From Clostridiales bacterium (GTDB lineage: Bacteria > Bacillota > Clostridia > Lachnospirales > Lachnospiraceae): DNA of 64,000 nucleotides. Of this stretch, positions 14,392-22,685 are shown one piece after another. The stretch is taken from positions 1 to 64,000 of the forward strand of contig JAJQIK010000018.1 in NCBI GenBank assembly GCA_021199255.1. Direction: 5' to 3'. The notes under the pieces are model-generated. The model did not search any database. It worked only from the letters and a program-made list of their open reading frames with translations, and was not told where the DNA came from. The translations under genes and the position numbers were made by a program. Position 1 is the first letter of the stretch; the number at the start of each line of letters is the position of its first letter.

Positions 14392-15054
14392 TTAGCCCAT
14401 AATCATTGGATTTGCCTGTTCAGATATAAAATTTTTAATCTGCTCATATCCCCATCCACAATTTATAAGACTCGATACCAGCATTTCCATACTCTGTACT
14501 TTTTCCAAATCATTTCCCACGAAGTAATCGCGCAGATTTTCTCTTGGCTTTACGCCATATTCCGTTTCCAACTCTTTCGCCGTTTTACCGAACAACGCTC
14601 GGTAAATCAAATTTGTATAGTTCGGATATGCAAACTTTTTATTGGGGCTTTCTGTAATTTTCATTTTTATTGTATCTGTCAGAATGTGCCTGATAACAAC
14701 ACCCTTGTCCCTCTCAATTTGCCATTGTTGCCGTTCGGAATAAATGCGCTTTAACTCGTTTTCCATGGCATTAAAAGCGTTAATATATTCCAACTTCCAC
14801 TTTAATGCTTTTTCCCCTGTAAAGCCCATTGCCAACAAAGAAAAACCGTCTCTGTCCATTTCATACAGTGGGTATTCTTTACCTCTGACGCGATATGTAG
14901 TTTCTAAGAAAAATTTGGCTGCCGAATTTTCGGCTGTGAGATTTCTTATTGTTTCCAGCACATGACGATGCTCTTTTTGAAAAACTTCTGCCACTTTAAC
15001 ACTTGTTGTCGTTAATCGTTCCTCGTTTTTCTTCCCAGTAATTTCTACTAACAT
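14392..15054 (-). CDS. Rha-family phage regulatory protein
   Basis: 220 residues. TSVKVAEVFQKEHRHVLETI, KFFLETTYRVRGKEYPLYEM and DRDGFSLLAMGFTGEKALKW are diagnostic of the Rha (pRha) domain, about 95 residues. The C-terminal part (YTNLIYRALFGKTAKELETE) is an ORF6C-like helical domain. Rha proteins modulate lytic growth in host-dependent ways. It is the third full-length antirepressor-type protein in this prophage, downstream of the terminator element at 15127-15217. Confidence 0.85.
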   Translation of the reverse strand: MLVEITGKKNEERLTTTSVKVAEVFQKEHRHVLETIRNLTAENSAAKFFLETTYRVRGKEYPLYEMDRDGFSLLAMGFTGEKALKWKLEYINAFNAMENELKRIYSERQQWQIERDKGVVIRHILTDTIKMKITESPNKKFAYPNYTNLIYRALFGKTAKELETEYGVKPRENLRDYFVGNDLEKVQSMEMLVSSLINCGWGYEQIKNFISEQANPMIMG

Positions 15055-15126
15055 AAATTTATGCCTCCTAATAATTTATTTTTGTTAGTCGCTTGACGTT
15101 GAAATATTTTGGGCAAGCCTGCGTAA

Positions 15127-15217
15127 TAAAAAAGAGATAGCAAGCCTTATCCACATGGATAAAACCTACTACCTCGATTGGTACTTCTTGTATCTCGATT
15201 GACACAAGGCTCGCTAT
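15127..15217 (-). terminator. intrinsic terminator carrying tandem CAATCGAG
   Basis: On the minus strand ATAGCGAGCCTT (15217-15206) pairs with AAGGCTTGCTAT (15148-15137), followed by CTCTTTTTT. The large loop contains two CAATCGAG octamers (15201-15194 and 15180-15173) exactly 21 bp apart, as also at 40473/40452. Lies upstream of the Rha gene. Confidence 0.7.
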
Positions 15218-15263
15218 TTATTTTTAATATTGTAATTTTTGTTGTGTATAAACGTCAGCCGCA

Positions 15264-15611
15264 TTACTTATTCTTAAAAATATCAATTAATGCCAAAACT
15301 GCATTTATTAAGCACCAGCCAGCCCATATATTCAAATCAGTATAACTTCCAGCCATAGAAAATCCAATCAATGTCCCAAGACCAAAAAGGACAATCAGCG
15401 CAATATTTCCGCCCTTTCCTTCTGATTTCCTCGTTGCAACCGACACTATCCCCCCTGCCAATAACATCATTGCGACAATAATGCCAGCCGAGCCACTAGA
15501 CTCCCCATTTTCTGCCAACGTGTTTCCTATCCCCGCCGCACATGACTGAAATGACACAAACACAAATAAGATGATTGACAAAATACCAGATACCAGTTTC
15601 CATGTTTTCAT
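15264..15611 (-). CDS. small membrane protein next to the Ltp gene
   Basis: 115 residues from ATG 15611 (GGAGG upstream). About four hydrophobic segments: an N-terminal signal-like helix (LVSGILSIILFVFVSFQSCA), IIVAMMLLAGGIVSV, IALIVLFGLGTLIGFSM and a C-terminal helix. Found near Ltp-like and other lysogeny genes in Gram-positive prophages. Probably works at the membrane with the upstream exclusion protein; this is inferred from position only. Confidence 0.6.
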   Translation of the reverse strand: MKTWKLVSGILSIILFVFVSFQSCAAGIGNTLAENGESSGSAGIIVAMMLLAGGIVSVATRKSEGKGGNIALIVLFGLGTLIGFSMAGSYTDLNIWAGWCLINAVLALIDIFKNK

Positions 15612-15687
15612 TCCAAATCCTCCTGTTTTAAATTTAATATTTAACAAATTTCTATGAAATTTGCCGAACAATCTATGTTTCACTTAA

Positions 15688-16596
15688 CTACAAATTGTCA
15701 ATCGCGTATTGGGCTTCTTCCTCGGTAAACTTCTCACCATATTCAGATATAAGTTGGTCATATATAGCGGCTGGTGACATTGCCATGTTATCTTGATATG
15801 ACCTAGCTGTTTCTAAAGCATTATATTTGTAATCTGCATCTAAGTTATCCACGGCGTATTGCGCCTCTTCTTCTGTGAATTGTTCTCCATATTCAGACAC
15901 AAGCTGGTCATATATCCTCTGCTTGGACATATGCATTTCTTCACTATACGATTCAGCCTTTGATAAAGCATTTGCATTATAGTCTGCGTCCAAATTGTCA
16001 ATCGCATACTGCGCGGCATCTTCTGAAAATTTTTCTCCATATTCTGATGTTAGCTGATTATACAACGCAGCTTTTGACATATGCATCAATTCATTGTATG
16101 ATTCCGCTTTAGCCAGTGCAGATTTGTACTCTGTTGGTAAGCCATCGTCATTCGAACTTTCTAAATCTTCTTTCCCATCGTTCGAAACTTTTGATTGGTT
16201 CGTCTCGACATCATCATTCAATTTGTTACTCTCTTTTACTGATTCTTCCGTATTTTTAACAGGCTCGGTTATTTTCTCTTCGTATTCTTTATCTTCCGTG
16301 TCCTTTTCGGCAGAGGTGCTTACCGTTTCTGATGATTGAGCCAAGTTTTCGTTATAGTCCGTTCTTGCGCTATAATATTCTCGAATTACTACACAAAATA
16401 TAACCATTCCCACAACGGAACATATAATTGCCAATACAGGTGCCCATTTTTCGTATAGAAAGTTAGCAAATGCTATTAACGCCATAATAACTCCAACTAC
16501 GCAAAGAATTATAGATGGAATAGGTAAAAAAAATGCTATGCATAACCCCAAAAAGCTGACAGCCAATGAAGCTTTCCCTACTATATCCGCGTCCAT
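15688..16596 (-). CDS. Ltp-type superinfection-exclusion protein with membrane anchor
   Basis: 302 residues. The N-terminal ~70 residues hold two or three hydrophobic helices (LSVxFLGLCIAFFLP region, IICSVVGMVIFCVVI). An acidic Ser/Glu linker follows, then three ~46-residue repeats with the core YxxxMHMSKxxIYDQL..EYGExFTEEEAQYAIDNL. These are the Ltp/host-cell-surface lipoprotein repeats known from Streptococcus thermophilus phage TP-J34, which block DNA injection by related phages. Here the repeats hang on a membrane-spanning anchor instead of a lipobox. Probably expressed in lysogens. Confidence 0.8.
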   Translation of the reverse strand: MDADIVGKASLAVSFLGLCIAFFLPIPSIILCVVGVIMALIAFANFLYEKWAPVLAIICSVVGMVIFCVVIREYYSARTDYNENLAQSSETVSTSAEKDTEDKEYEEKITEPVKNTEESVKESNKLNDDVETNQSKVSNDGKEDLESSNDDGLPTEYKSALAKAESYNELMHMSKAALYNQLTSEYGEKFSEDAAQYAIDNLDADYNANALSKAESYSEEMHMSKQRIYDQLVSEYGEQFTEEEAQYAVDNLDADYKYNALETARSYQDNMAMSPAAIYDQLISEYGEKFTEEEAQYAIDNL

Positions 16597-16683
16597 CTCT
16601 TATCCCCCATTAATATGATATCCTTAGTCTACTATGTTCCTAATCAAATTGTCAACATCTATATTTCTTATTTCGCTTTATTT

Positions 16684-17268
16684 CTACGTTTCAAGAATAT
16701 AAATAGTTCCACTTGTCCCAAAACTAGCATGGTTTTTGATAGTCAAAACGCCTGTCGAAGCATTATAATTTCTTGTGGGTGTAAGAGTCCAAGATTGGGC
16801 GTAACTATTAGAATTTGTGAGCGATTTATTTGCGGGTATAATCATAGCAGTAAGCACAATAAACAAATTAGTCCCCATAACCAAATTTTCCCATTGGTCA
16901 GTATAACTTGTCAAATCATATGTTTTAGTTCCCCCAGCAGTTGAATAACTATGACTTATTGTTATAATATTTATATCTGTTTGGCCGCCAGAAGATATTT
17001 TCGCGATATTATTTGCCATAGTTAAAAAAGTATCGCTTGCATCTGTTGAAATTCCTTTATCAGTGATGGCAGATGCAATAAGTTCTTTTCCATCACTGAC
17101 AGATTGAAAAACCGATTTTATAACTAGTGCATCTACAACGTAACCAGATTCAGAATTTTCCTCCACAGATTCTTGTGAATCCAATATGGCGTTTTTGTCT
17201 ATCTTATTTTCATTAATCTGATTAAATATTTCCTTAATCGTTTCCTCGCCTGAATATTGTATTGCCAT
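16684..17268 (-). CDS. tail/fibre-associated protein
   Basis: 194 residues. The N-terminal part has an ISTDASDTFLTMANNIAKIS pattern, shared with many phage proteins that carry a TxxADTF..MAxxIxxI motif. The C-terminal half is beta-rich (DLTSYTDQWENLVMGTNLFI). It is the last gene of the first tail cassette, so likely a baseplate accessory. Role not known. Confidence 0.55.
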   Translation of the reverse strand: MAIQYSGEETIKEIFNQINENKIDKNAILDSQESVEENSESGYVVDALVIKSVFQSVSDGKELIASAITDKGISTDASDTFLTMANNIAKISSGGQTDINIITISHSYSTAGGTKTYDLTSYTDQWENLVMGTNLFIVLTAMIIPANKSLTNSNSYAQSWTLTPTRNYNASTGVLTIKNHASFGTSGTIYILET

Positions 17269-17296
17269 AAACTACCTTCTTTCTTACCAATTCCTT

Positions 17297-18703
17297 TTAT
17301 GATATTTTGGGTGTATATACTTTAATTGTTTCCCCTGAATCCCCACCTGTCTTTGCAAATCCAATTGCCGTACTTGTCCCGTCGTATGTTTTTACAGTAT
17401 TAGGTAACTCAGGGTATCCCTCTGCAATCACTCCGTCCTTATAATAAAAACAGAAATATCCAGTTGAAACTAATGCCAAATAAATATCATCGCCCAAATC
17501 CATAAATCCACTTAAAACGGTGTCTGTGACATCTCCTACTTCTGTTGAAACGTAAGTGGATGTCGTTGTGCTTGGATAATATTCAAACGCATCTAATTTT
17601 ATTGCGCCAGAAGAAGAATAAATATCACACACCACATTATCTTTAGGTCTTAAATTTAATGGAACATTGGTAGTTCCCCATGTAATTGTTGATAATTGCG
17701 TTGTGCCTGAATATAAATATTTTGTAAGATAGCCTACAGTTGTTCCTTCAAGTCCCACCCAAATTCCATTAGATAGTTTTCGAGGATAGTACGTGGAATA
17801 AGTAGAAGCAATTTTAGTTTCAGACACACTGGCGGCGGAAGTTGCTGTCATCTTTAGACTTATATAGTATAAACCGTCAGTACTATAAGTATAATCGTGT
17901 TTTGATATAAAGTATACATACGTATCCGATGTATTTTCCAAGCAAAAAAGACTGCCTGTAGAAGACATAGGTTTACTATTATAGTACGGATAAGAACTAT
18001 TTCCACCATAGGTTATAGTATTCAATTGATGAGTCAACGGGCTTGATGCTTCAATAGTCGGGGCTTCCGCTCCATTATCTGTAATAGAAATTGTATTATA
18101 TGCAATCCAAATATAACCGGTTGTACTTGTACTACTACCCGCAGAGTTGTATATATATGCATATCCAAATTGGTCATCATTGCTTCCATATGAAAAAACT
18201 TCCATCGTATTCTTCCATACAGTTGTCGTATTCGTATACACTTTAACCCAACTGCTATATAAATACCAAGTTTCCGATTCATCTTGTTGTGCCTTTATCG
18301 CTACAACAGATGCCGAACAAGTATCGTCACGTCCACCAATAAGATATAGATTTTCTGAACATCTTATTATAGATGACACATCTGCCAAGCAGCTTAATAC
18401 CGTTACTTCGCTTACCAACTCCAAATTGTGAGAATCCTTTTTGTATTCAAACACGCCTGCTTTCATCGCCACTGACTCATCTGTTCCATTTTGATAAACA
18501 ATGAGCATACAATTTGTATTTTCAATCTGTATCCCTATTTTCTGAAAATCATTATCAAATAGCGTATAATCTGCATTACTTTGATACGTCACTTGCACAA
18601 AATCTCCAACGGAAACTGTTTCGCCATCAGCAACCTCATATTCTTCCAAATTTCCATTTACAATAATATTGCCATTCCCTAAGATATTTGTTCTACCTCT
18701 CAT
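17297..18703 (-). CDS. large beta-rich tail protein
   Basis: 468 residues starting MRGRTNILGNGNIIVNGNLE. The body is Ser/Thr/Tyr/Asn-rich with regularly spaced beta strands, suggesting a beta-propeller or prism (blocks with LYLIGGRDDT, VYFISKHDYTYSTDGLYYIS). The VADGETVSVGDFVQV start resembles other fibre proteins. Possibly receptor binding. The neighbour at 18705 is separated by one base. Confidence 0.6.
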   Translation of the reverse strand: MRGRTNILGNGNIIVNGNLEEYEVADGETVSVGDFVQVTYQSNADYTLFDNDFQKIGIQIENTNCMLIVYQNGTDESVAMKAGVFEYKKDSHNLELVSEVTVLSCLADVSSIIRCSENLYLIGGRDDTCSASVVAIKAQQDESETWYLYSSWVKVYTNTTTVWKNTMEVFSYGSNDDQFGYAYIYNSAGSSTSTTGYIWIAYNTISITDNGAEAPTIEASSPLTHQLNTITYGGNSSYPYYNSKPMSSTGSLFCLENTSDTYVYFISKHDYTYSTDGLYYISLKMTATSAASVSETKIASTYSTYYPRKLSNGIWVGLEGTTVGYLTKYLYSGTTQLSTITWGTTNVPLNLRPKDNVVCDIYSSSGAIKLDAFEYYPSTTTSTYVSTEVGDVTDTVLSGFMDLGDDIYLALVSTGYFCFYYKDGVIAEGYPELPNTVKTYDGTSTAIGFAKTGGDSGETIKVYTPKIS

Positions 18704-18704
18704 A

Positions 18705-19427
18705 TTATTCCACCACCCTTATCCTAATTGATGCTTTTATCGTTCCTTCTGGTTCTTTTAACGCTGTTAGCGTAACCACTCCTGATTCTGTTTCCACATA
18801 AATACTTGCTTCCTCCGCAATGTCATAAGAATCGCTGGTAAAATAAACATCGGCAAGACTATTTTCTGTAATTCTTTCATCAGACAAACTGCAAACTTTG
18901 TCTGTAAACGTCAGTTCCTCTTGGCTACAAAGAACAAAATCATCATCATTGGATATTTTTGTATTATCATAAACCTCAATATCCTCAGTTCCATCGAAGG
19001 GAACACCATTAATGGTATGAGACGTTGTGAGTTTTTCTGCACTATTTGCCGTTGTGGCACTTCCAGCACTATCTGCATATGTGGCACTATTTGCCGTTGT
19101 GGCACTATTTGCCGTTGTGGCACTTCCAGCACTATCTGCATATGTGGCATTACTTGCCGTCCCTGCGCTGTCTGCGTATGACGAAACTGCAACCGAAATT
19201 TCACCCGTTTCAATTCCGTCCAATTCATCAATAATATCGTTGGCTGCCTGATTGGTTTGGTTGATGTCATCTGCTCCAAATGTACTTCCGACAAGAAGAT
19301 ATTCTGTCACATCATTAAGAGACGTTGTCCCATCTGAGTTTTCAATCAATTCATAACGCCTTTTATCTGTTACTGTTGTGTCAATGACATCTTGCACATA
19401 ATTAACTGGTAATTTTGTAATATTCAT
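18705..19427 (-). CDS. tail fibre with ADSAGSATTANSA repeats
   Basis: 240 residues. Middle region made of short alanine/serine repeats (TYADSAGSATTANSATTANS), a phage tail repeat probably forming a trimeric stalk; it then enters SHTINGVPFDGTEDIEV, a motif common in phage fibres, and a Val-rich C-terminal domain. Its coding DNA contains near-identical 27- and 54-bp repeats at about 19040-19160. Confidence 0.7.
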   Translation of the reverse strand: MNITKLPVNYVQDVIDTTVTDKRRYELIENSDGTTSLNDVTEYLLVGSTFGADDINQTNQAANDIIDELDGIETGEISVAVSSYADSAGTASNATYADSAGSATTANSATTANSATYADSAGSATTANSAEKLTTSHTINGVPFDGTEDIEVYDNTKISNDDDFVLCSQEELTFTDKVCSLSDERITENSLADVYFTSDSYDIAEEASIYVETESGVVTLTALKEPEGTIKASIRIRVVE

Positions 19428-19442
19428 ATCTTTTCCTCCCTG

Positions 19443-19856
19443 TTATAAATAAATTCCCTTTGGCAACCCAATTCTGAATGCAAGCCTTCTTAAACTTGCA
19501 TTTCTTCCATCGACTATTTTTTTCATTTTGAGTATAGCGCTTTCAATTCTATTCAGTTCAGAATAATCTATAAACACACCGTTTTCATAAAAAGTTTTTC
19601 TATAACCATAATCCTGCGACAACATATGTTCATTAATTGTATCAATGTTAGTTTCAAAAGCATTAAAACAATCAACATCCCAATAAGCACTATACGAATC
19701 AATGTCATCGCCCATATCTTCTATAGAAAAATCACCCCATATAGTCTTTGCTTCTTCATAAATATAGAGAATATTATTTTTTATTCTATTAAAATCATAA
19801 ATGTTGAATCTATCCGTTTCTACCCAATCCGTCTTCGGAGTTTCCCATTCTGCCAC
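19443..19856 (-). CDS. baseplate wedge-like protein
   Basis: 137 residues: WETPKTDWVETDRFNIYDFN RIKNN... is a frequent start of baseplate proteins in Firmicutes siphophages, followed by a helical body and the ending RLAFRIGLPKGIYL. Sits between the large Tal-like hub and the repeat fibre and abuts the hub gene. Function inferred from position. Confidence 0.6.
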   Translation of the reverse strand: MAEWETPKTDWVETDRFNIYDFNRIKNNILYIYEEAKTIWGDFSIEDMGDDIDSYSAYWDVDCFNAFETNIDTINEHMLSQDYGYRKTFYENGVFIDYSELNRIESAILKMKKIVDGRNASLRRLAFRIGLPKGIYL

Positions 19857-22232
19857 TTAAAACACCGCCTTTCTCGCTTTCATAGAACCGCTCCACGAAC
19901 CAGAAAAATTAAGAGTCGTTTCATATGCCCTTACCGTTGTCATTCCAACCGATGTTTCCAAAATGAAAATATCATTAGCGTCTACCCTAGGGTCTCCGCG
20001 CCAATCAATTTCATATTCCACATCTCCAAGAAAATAGGAAGATAACCATTCTTCCAAATCTGCCGCATGTTCATTATCGCTAACAAGCGGATTATTCCAT
20101 TTTTTAATTTCTCCTTGTGTATTATGCTCAACAGAATATTCCTGCTCCGTAATAGAATATTCATAACCAGTTATGCTATACTTTATTGTTGTTTCTTCAC
20201 TAATTCCACTAAAGCGTATTACTGCATAATAACAACTACTTTCAATTATTTCTGCCGTAACGTCAGATTCACTTGTCACTTCTGTTCCCGAATCTTCTTC
20301 TGTTTCCTCTTCAACTTCACTCACCTCTGAAACTGATTCAGTTCCTAAACTTTCATATAATTCTTGGACTGTTTGTTGTGTAATCTCTGTCAAATCCGTT
20401 GCCGATATATAGCCCGTAGGTTGTACTTCTCCTAATGTCACCGAAAGATCATGTGTTGGATTTGAAAAATATACGGTATGTTCATACCCATCTTCGCTAA
20501 TGTCTAACTCTTCTGACGCCAATACCTTCAACGAATCTCCTAGATTATAAATATTTCTTGTAACATTAATACTTTTTATTTTTGTTTGTCTAGTTGCCTT
20601 TGGCAAACTTTTTAATTCGGTATTTTTCTCTAGGGTATAGTCCGTCGCATCACCAAATATTATATTGTCAACAAATATTCTGGAATTAGGATATCCTTTA
20701 GTAAAAATTATTTCCATTTCGTCAAATGCCGAAAAAGATTCATTTGTCGTATAAATTACATCTGGATTACTGATATAATATTCCCCTACTCCAATACCGC
20801 CATTATATGTTACAATTTCAAATTCCTGCGGTGCAATATTACGAAATTCTATTGTTATTCCATAAGGAACATATGTAGCTTCTAAGTTAATCGTTATTTT
20901 GGGATTTTCCGTAAAAGTTCCGTCTTCGTCTGCTATTGCTTCGCTTATATATCCAGTAGCAAGATAATCTTGATCTTTTGTCATGAAAAATAAACTATTG
21001 TCCACTTTTGAAAAATCATTACTCATCTCCGCATATGCGCTCTTTTCTTTGCCGTTTAAAATATCTTCTGCATGACTATATTCTGTTTGAGCATCAACTG
21101 ATACTGTCATTTCTGGTATAAAAGACGTTTGTAAATGAACTCTGTTATTTCTGTCTTCGCTTAAAGAGCAACGACCCGCATTGGCTATAATTTGCAACGC
21201 TTCTGAATGACTTACGACTGGAATTGGATTTTTTACCAAAACATCTTTTAAATATTCATCTAAATAATAATCTGATATACCAGCATCTTCGAAAACATCA
21301 ACAGCAAGGTCATACAAACTGATTCCCTCTGCATGATATAACCCCTTATAATAAGTTCCAGACATATTATCAAATCTATCAGTCGATGTAAAAGTCGCTT
21401 CTAGTTGATCTGCTTCCCAACTTTTCAAATAAGACGTTTGAGCAGGCAACCATTCTATATTTCCATCTCCTATTGCATCGTAACCAAACGAAACATTAAC
21501 TTCTTGGCCAATTTCCATATACGAAAGAGCGCTGTCTGGGTTATCAGGGTTATAATACTGGTTTTCGTTATAAATAGTTATGCTTACGTCTTGACTAGGC
21601 ACTGTCTCTGAAATAGATGACACATATTCTGTTGAAGAATAATTCATTGTTTCTTTATTTGTGAAAGTATTTGTTATGCCGCAAGAGAATTGATAAAGAC
21701 GCAATCTCATATTTTCATTTATCATTTTTGTAGGAGTTATTATAAAAAATGATGTTTCATTAAAAGTATCTTCCGTTATAAAAACGCTCTGGTCATTATC
21801 AGTATAATAATGGATTCCCTCATCATTTTCTATCGAAAAATCAACTGGATAATACTCCCCAAAATTAATTGTAAGACCTTTAATATCAAATCCTGATAAT
21901 CCATTAAAATCTATATAAATTGCGCTATAAAAATCCTCCAACACAACGCCGTTATAATAATAAGAACTTTCAGAAGATTTTTTTGGAAGAAAATACATGT
22001 TTCCGTTAATCTTAGAAAAATCTTGTTCGCAAGTCGCATATATTTTTTCTGGTAATGTTCCATCAAAGATATTTTGTACGCTTGAAAAATAAGTCATTAC
22101 GGTGGTTGTTTCGTTAATTTTTATATTTTTTTGCGCTTCGGAATTATATATCCCAATAGTAATTTTAATATAACCGCGGTTCCTGCCTATCTGTTTTAAA
22201 CTTTTTCTATATGCTCTACTAGCGCTCTGCAT
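19857..22232 (-). CDS. large tail-tip hub (Tal-like) protein
   Basis: 791 residues from ATG 22232 (GGGAGTG upstream). Contains the EYVSSISETVPSQDVSITIY and GQEVNVSFGYDAIGDGNIEW segments and a LYDLAVDVFEDAGI helix typical of siphophage tail hub proteins with a gp27-like ring. A Glu/Ser-rich insertion at about residues 640-670 is followed by a C-terminal domain (WLSSYFLGDVEYEIDWRGDP). No peptidase or lysozyme motif is evident. Paired with the Dit-like gene at 22238. Confidence 0.7.
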   Translation of the reverse strand: MQSASRAYRKSLKQIGRNRGYIKITIGIYNSEAQKNIKINETTTVMTYFSSVQNIFDGTLPEKIYATCEQDFSKINGNMYFLPKKSSESSYYYNGVVLEDFYSAIYIDFNGLSGFDIKGLTINFGEYYPVDFSIENDEGIHYYTDNDQSVFITEDTFNETSFFIITPTKMINENMRLRLYQFSCGITNTFTNKETMNYSSTEYVSSISETVPSQDVSITIYNENQYYNPDNPDSALSYMEIGQEVNVSFGYDAIGDGNIEWLPAQTSYLKSWEADQLEATFTSTDRFDNMSGTYYKGLYHAEGISLYDLAVDVFEDAGISDYYLDEYLKDVLVKNPIPVVSHSEALQIIANAGRCSLSEDRNNRVHLQTSFIPEMTVSVDAQTEYSHAEDILNGKEKSAYAEMSNDFSKVDNSLFFMTKDQDYLATGYISEAIADEDGTFTENPKITINLEATYVPYGITIEFRNIAPQEFEIVTYNGGIGVGEYYISNPDVIYTTNESFSAFDEMEIIFTKGYPNSRIFVDNIIFGDATDYTLEKNTELKSLPKATRQTKIKSINVTRNIYNLGDSLKVLASEELDISEDGYEHTVYFSNPTHDLSVTLGEVQPTGYISATDLTEITQQTVQELYESLGTESVSEVSEVEEETEEDSGTEVTSESDVTAEIIESSCYYAVIRFSGISEETTIKYSITGYEYSITEQEYSVEHNTQGEIKKWNNPLVSDNEHAADLEEWLSSYFLGDVEYEIDWRGDPRVDANDIFILETSVGMTTVRAYETTLNFSGSWSGSMKARKAVF

Positions 22233-22237
22233 AAAAA

Positions 22238-22627
22238 TCACTCCCAACCGCAATCAATTAGATTAAAAGCTAAAGATTCATCTTTTGTAACAATATGAGT
22301 TAATGCATCAGCAAATAAAGGTTTCCCAGTCCTATCACCCGGATACATCGTAATAGTGATGGGATTTCCCGTTCTATAATCTTCAAATGTTACAGGGACA
22401 AAAAATGGTTCTAACGCTGTTAATATCATTTTCCTTTTTTCTGGCGTTAATCCAACCCATTGCAAACTATCTAACTTATAAATATCCCTTCCGACTTTCT
22501 GCCCTACCACCGCATTATTAGCATTTCTTCCAGCATCCACGCCTGTACTTATAACATATTGAAATCCATATTTAGGACACGGGAAATCGTATCCATTTAC
22601 ATTTAGGAAAGATGATAATCCTGCCAT
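22238..22627 (-). CDS. distal-tail-like protein, first cassette
   Basis: 129 residues from ATG 22627, GGGAGG upstream. The product MAGLSSFLNVNGYDFPCPKY continues through STGVDAGRNANNAVVGQKVG, then RDIYKLDSLQWVGLTPEKRK, a pattern seen in Clostridia phage distal tail proteins of the DUF6711 kind. Follows the tape measure gene after a strong terminator. Confidence 0.65.
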   Translation of the reverse strand: MAGLSSFLNVNGYDFPCPKYGFQYVISTGVDAGRNANNAVVGQKVGRDIYKLDSLQWVGLTPEKRKMILTALEPFFVPVTFEDYRTGNPITITMYPGDRTGKPLFADALTHIVTKDESLAFNLIDCGWE

Positions 22628-22640
22628 AAGTTTACCTCCC

Positions 22641-22680
22641 AAAAAAGGCAACGCCCATCCCTATATGGATAGACGTTGCT
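22641..22680 (-). terminator. intrinsic terminator between tape measure and tail-tip genes
   Basis: Minus strand GCAACG (22679-22674) pairs with CGTTGC (22653-22648); inner CTATCC/GGGATG extends the stem; CTTTTTTGGG follows. It lies just before the start codon at 22627. Confidence 0.8.
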
Positions 22681-22685
22681 ATTGA

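Noticed and set aside
18921..19251. Repetitive plus-strand ORFs rich in Cys/Ala or Trp/His.
   Set aside because: Shadows of the ADSAGSATTANSA repeats of the minus-strand fibre gene.
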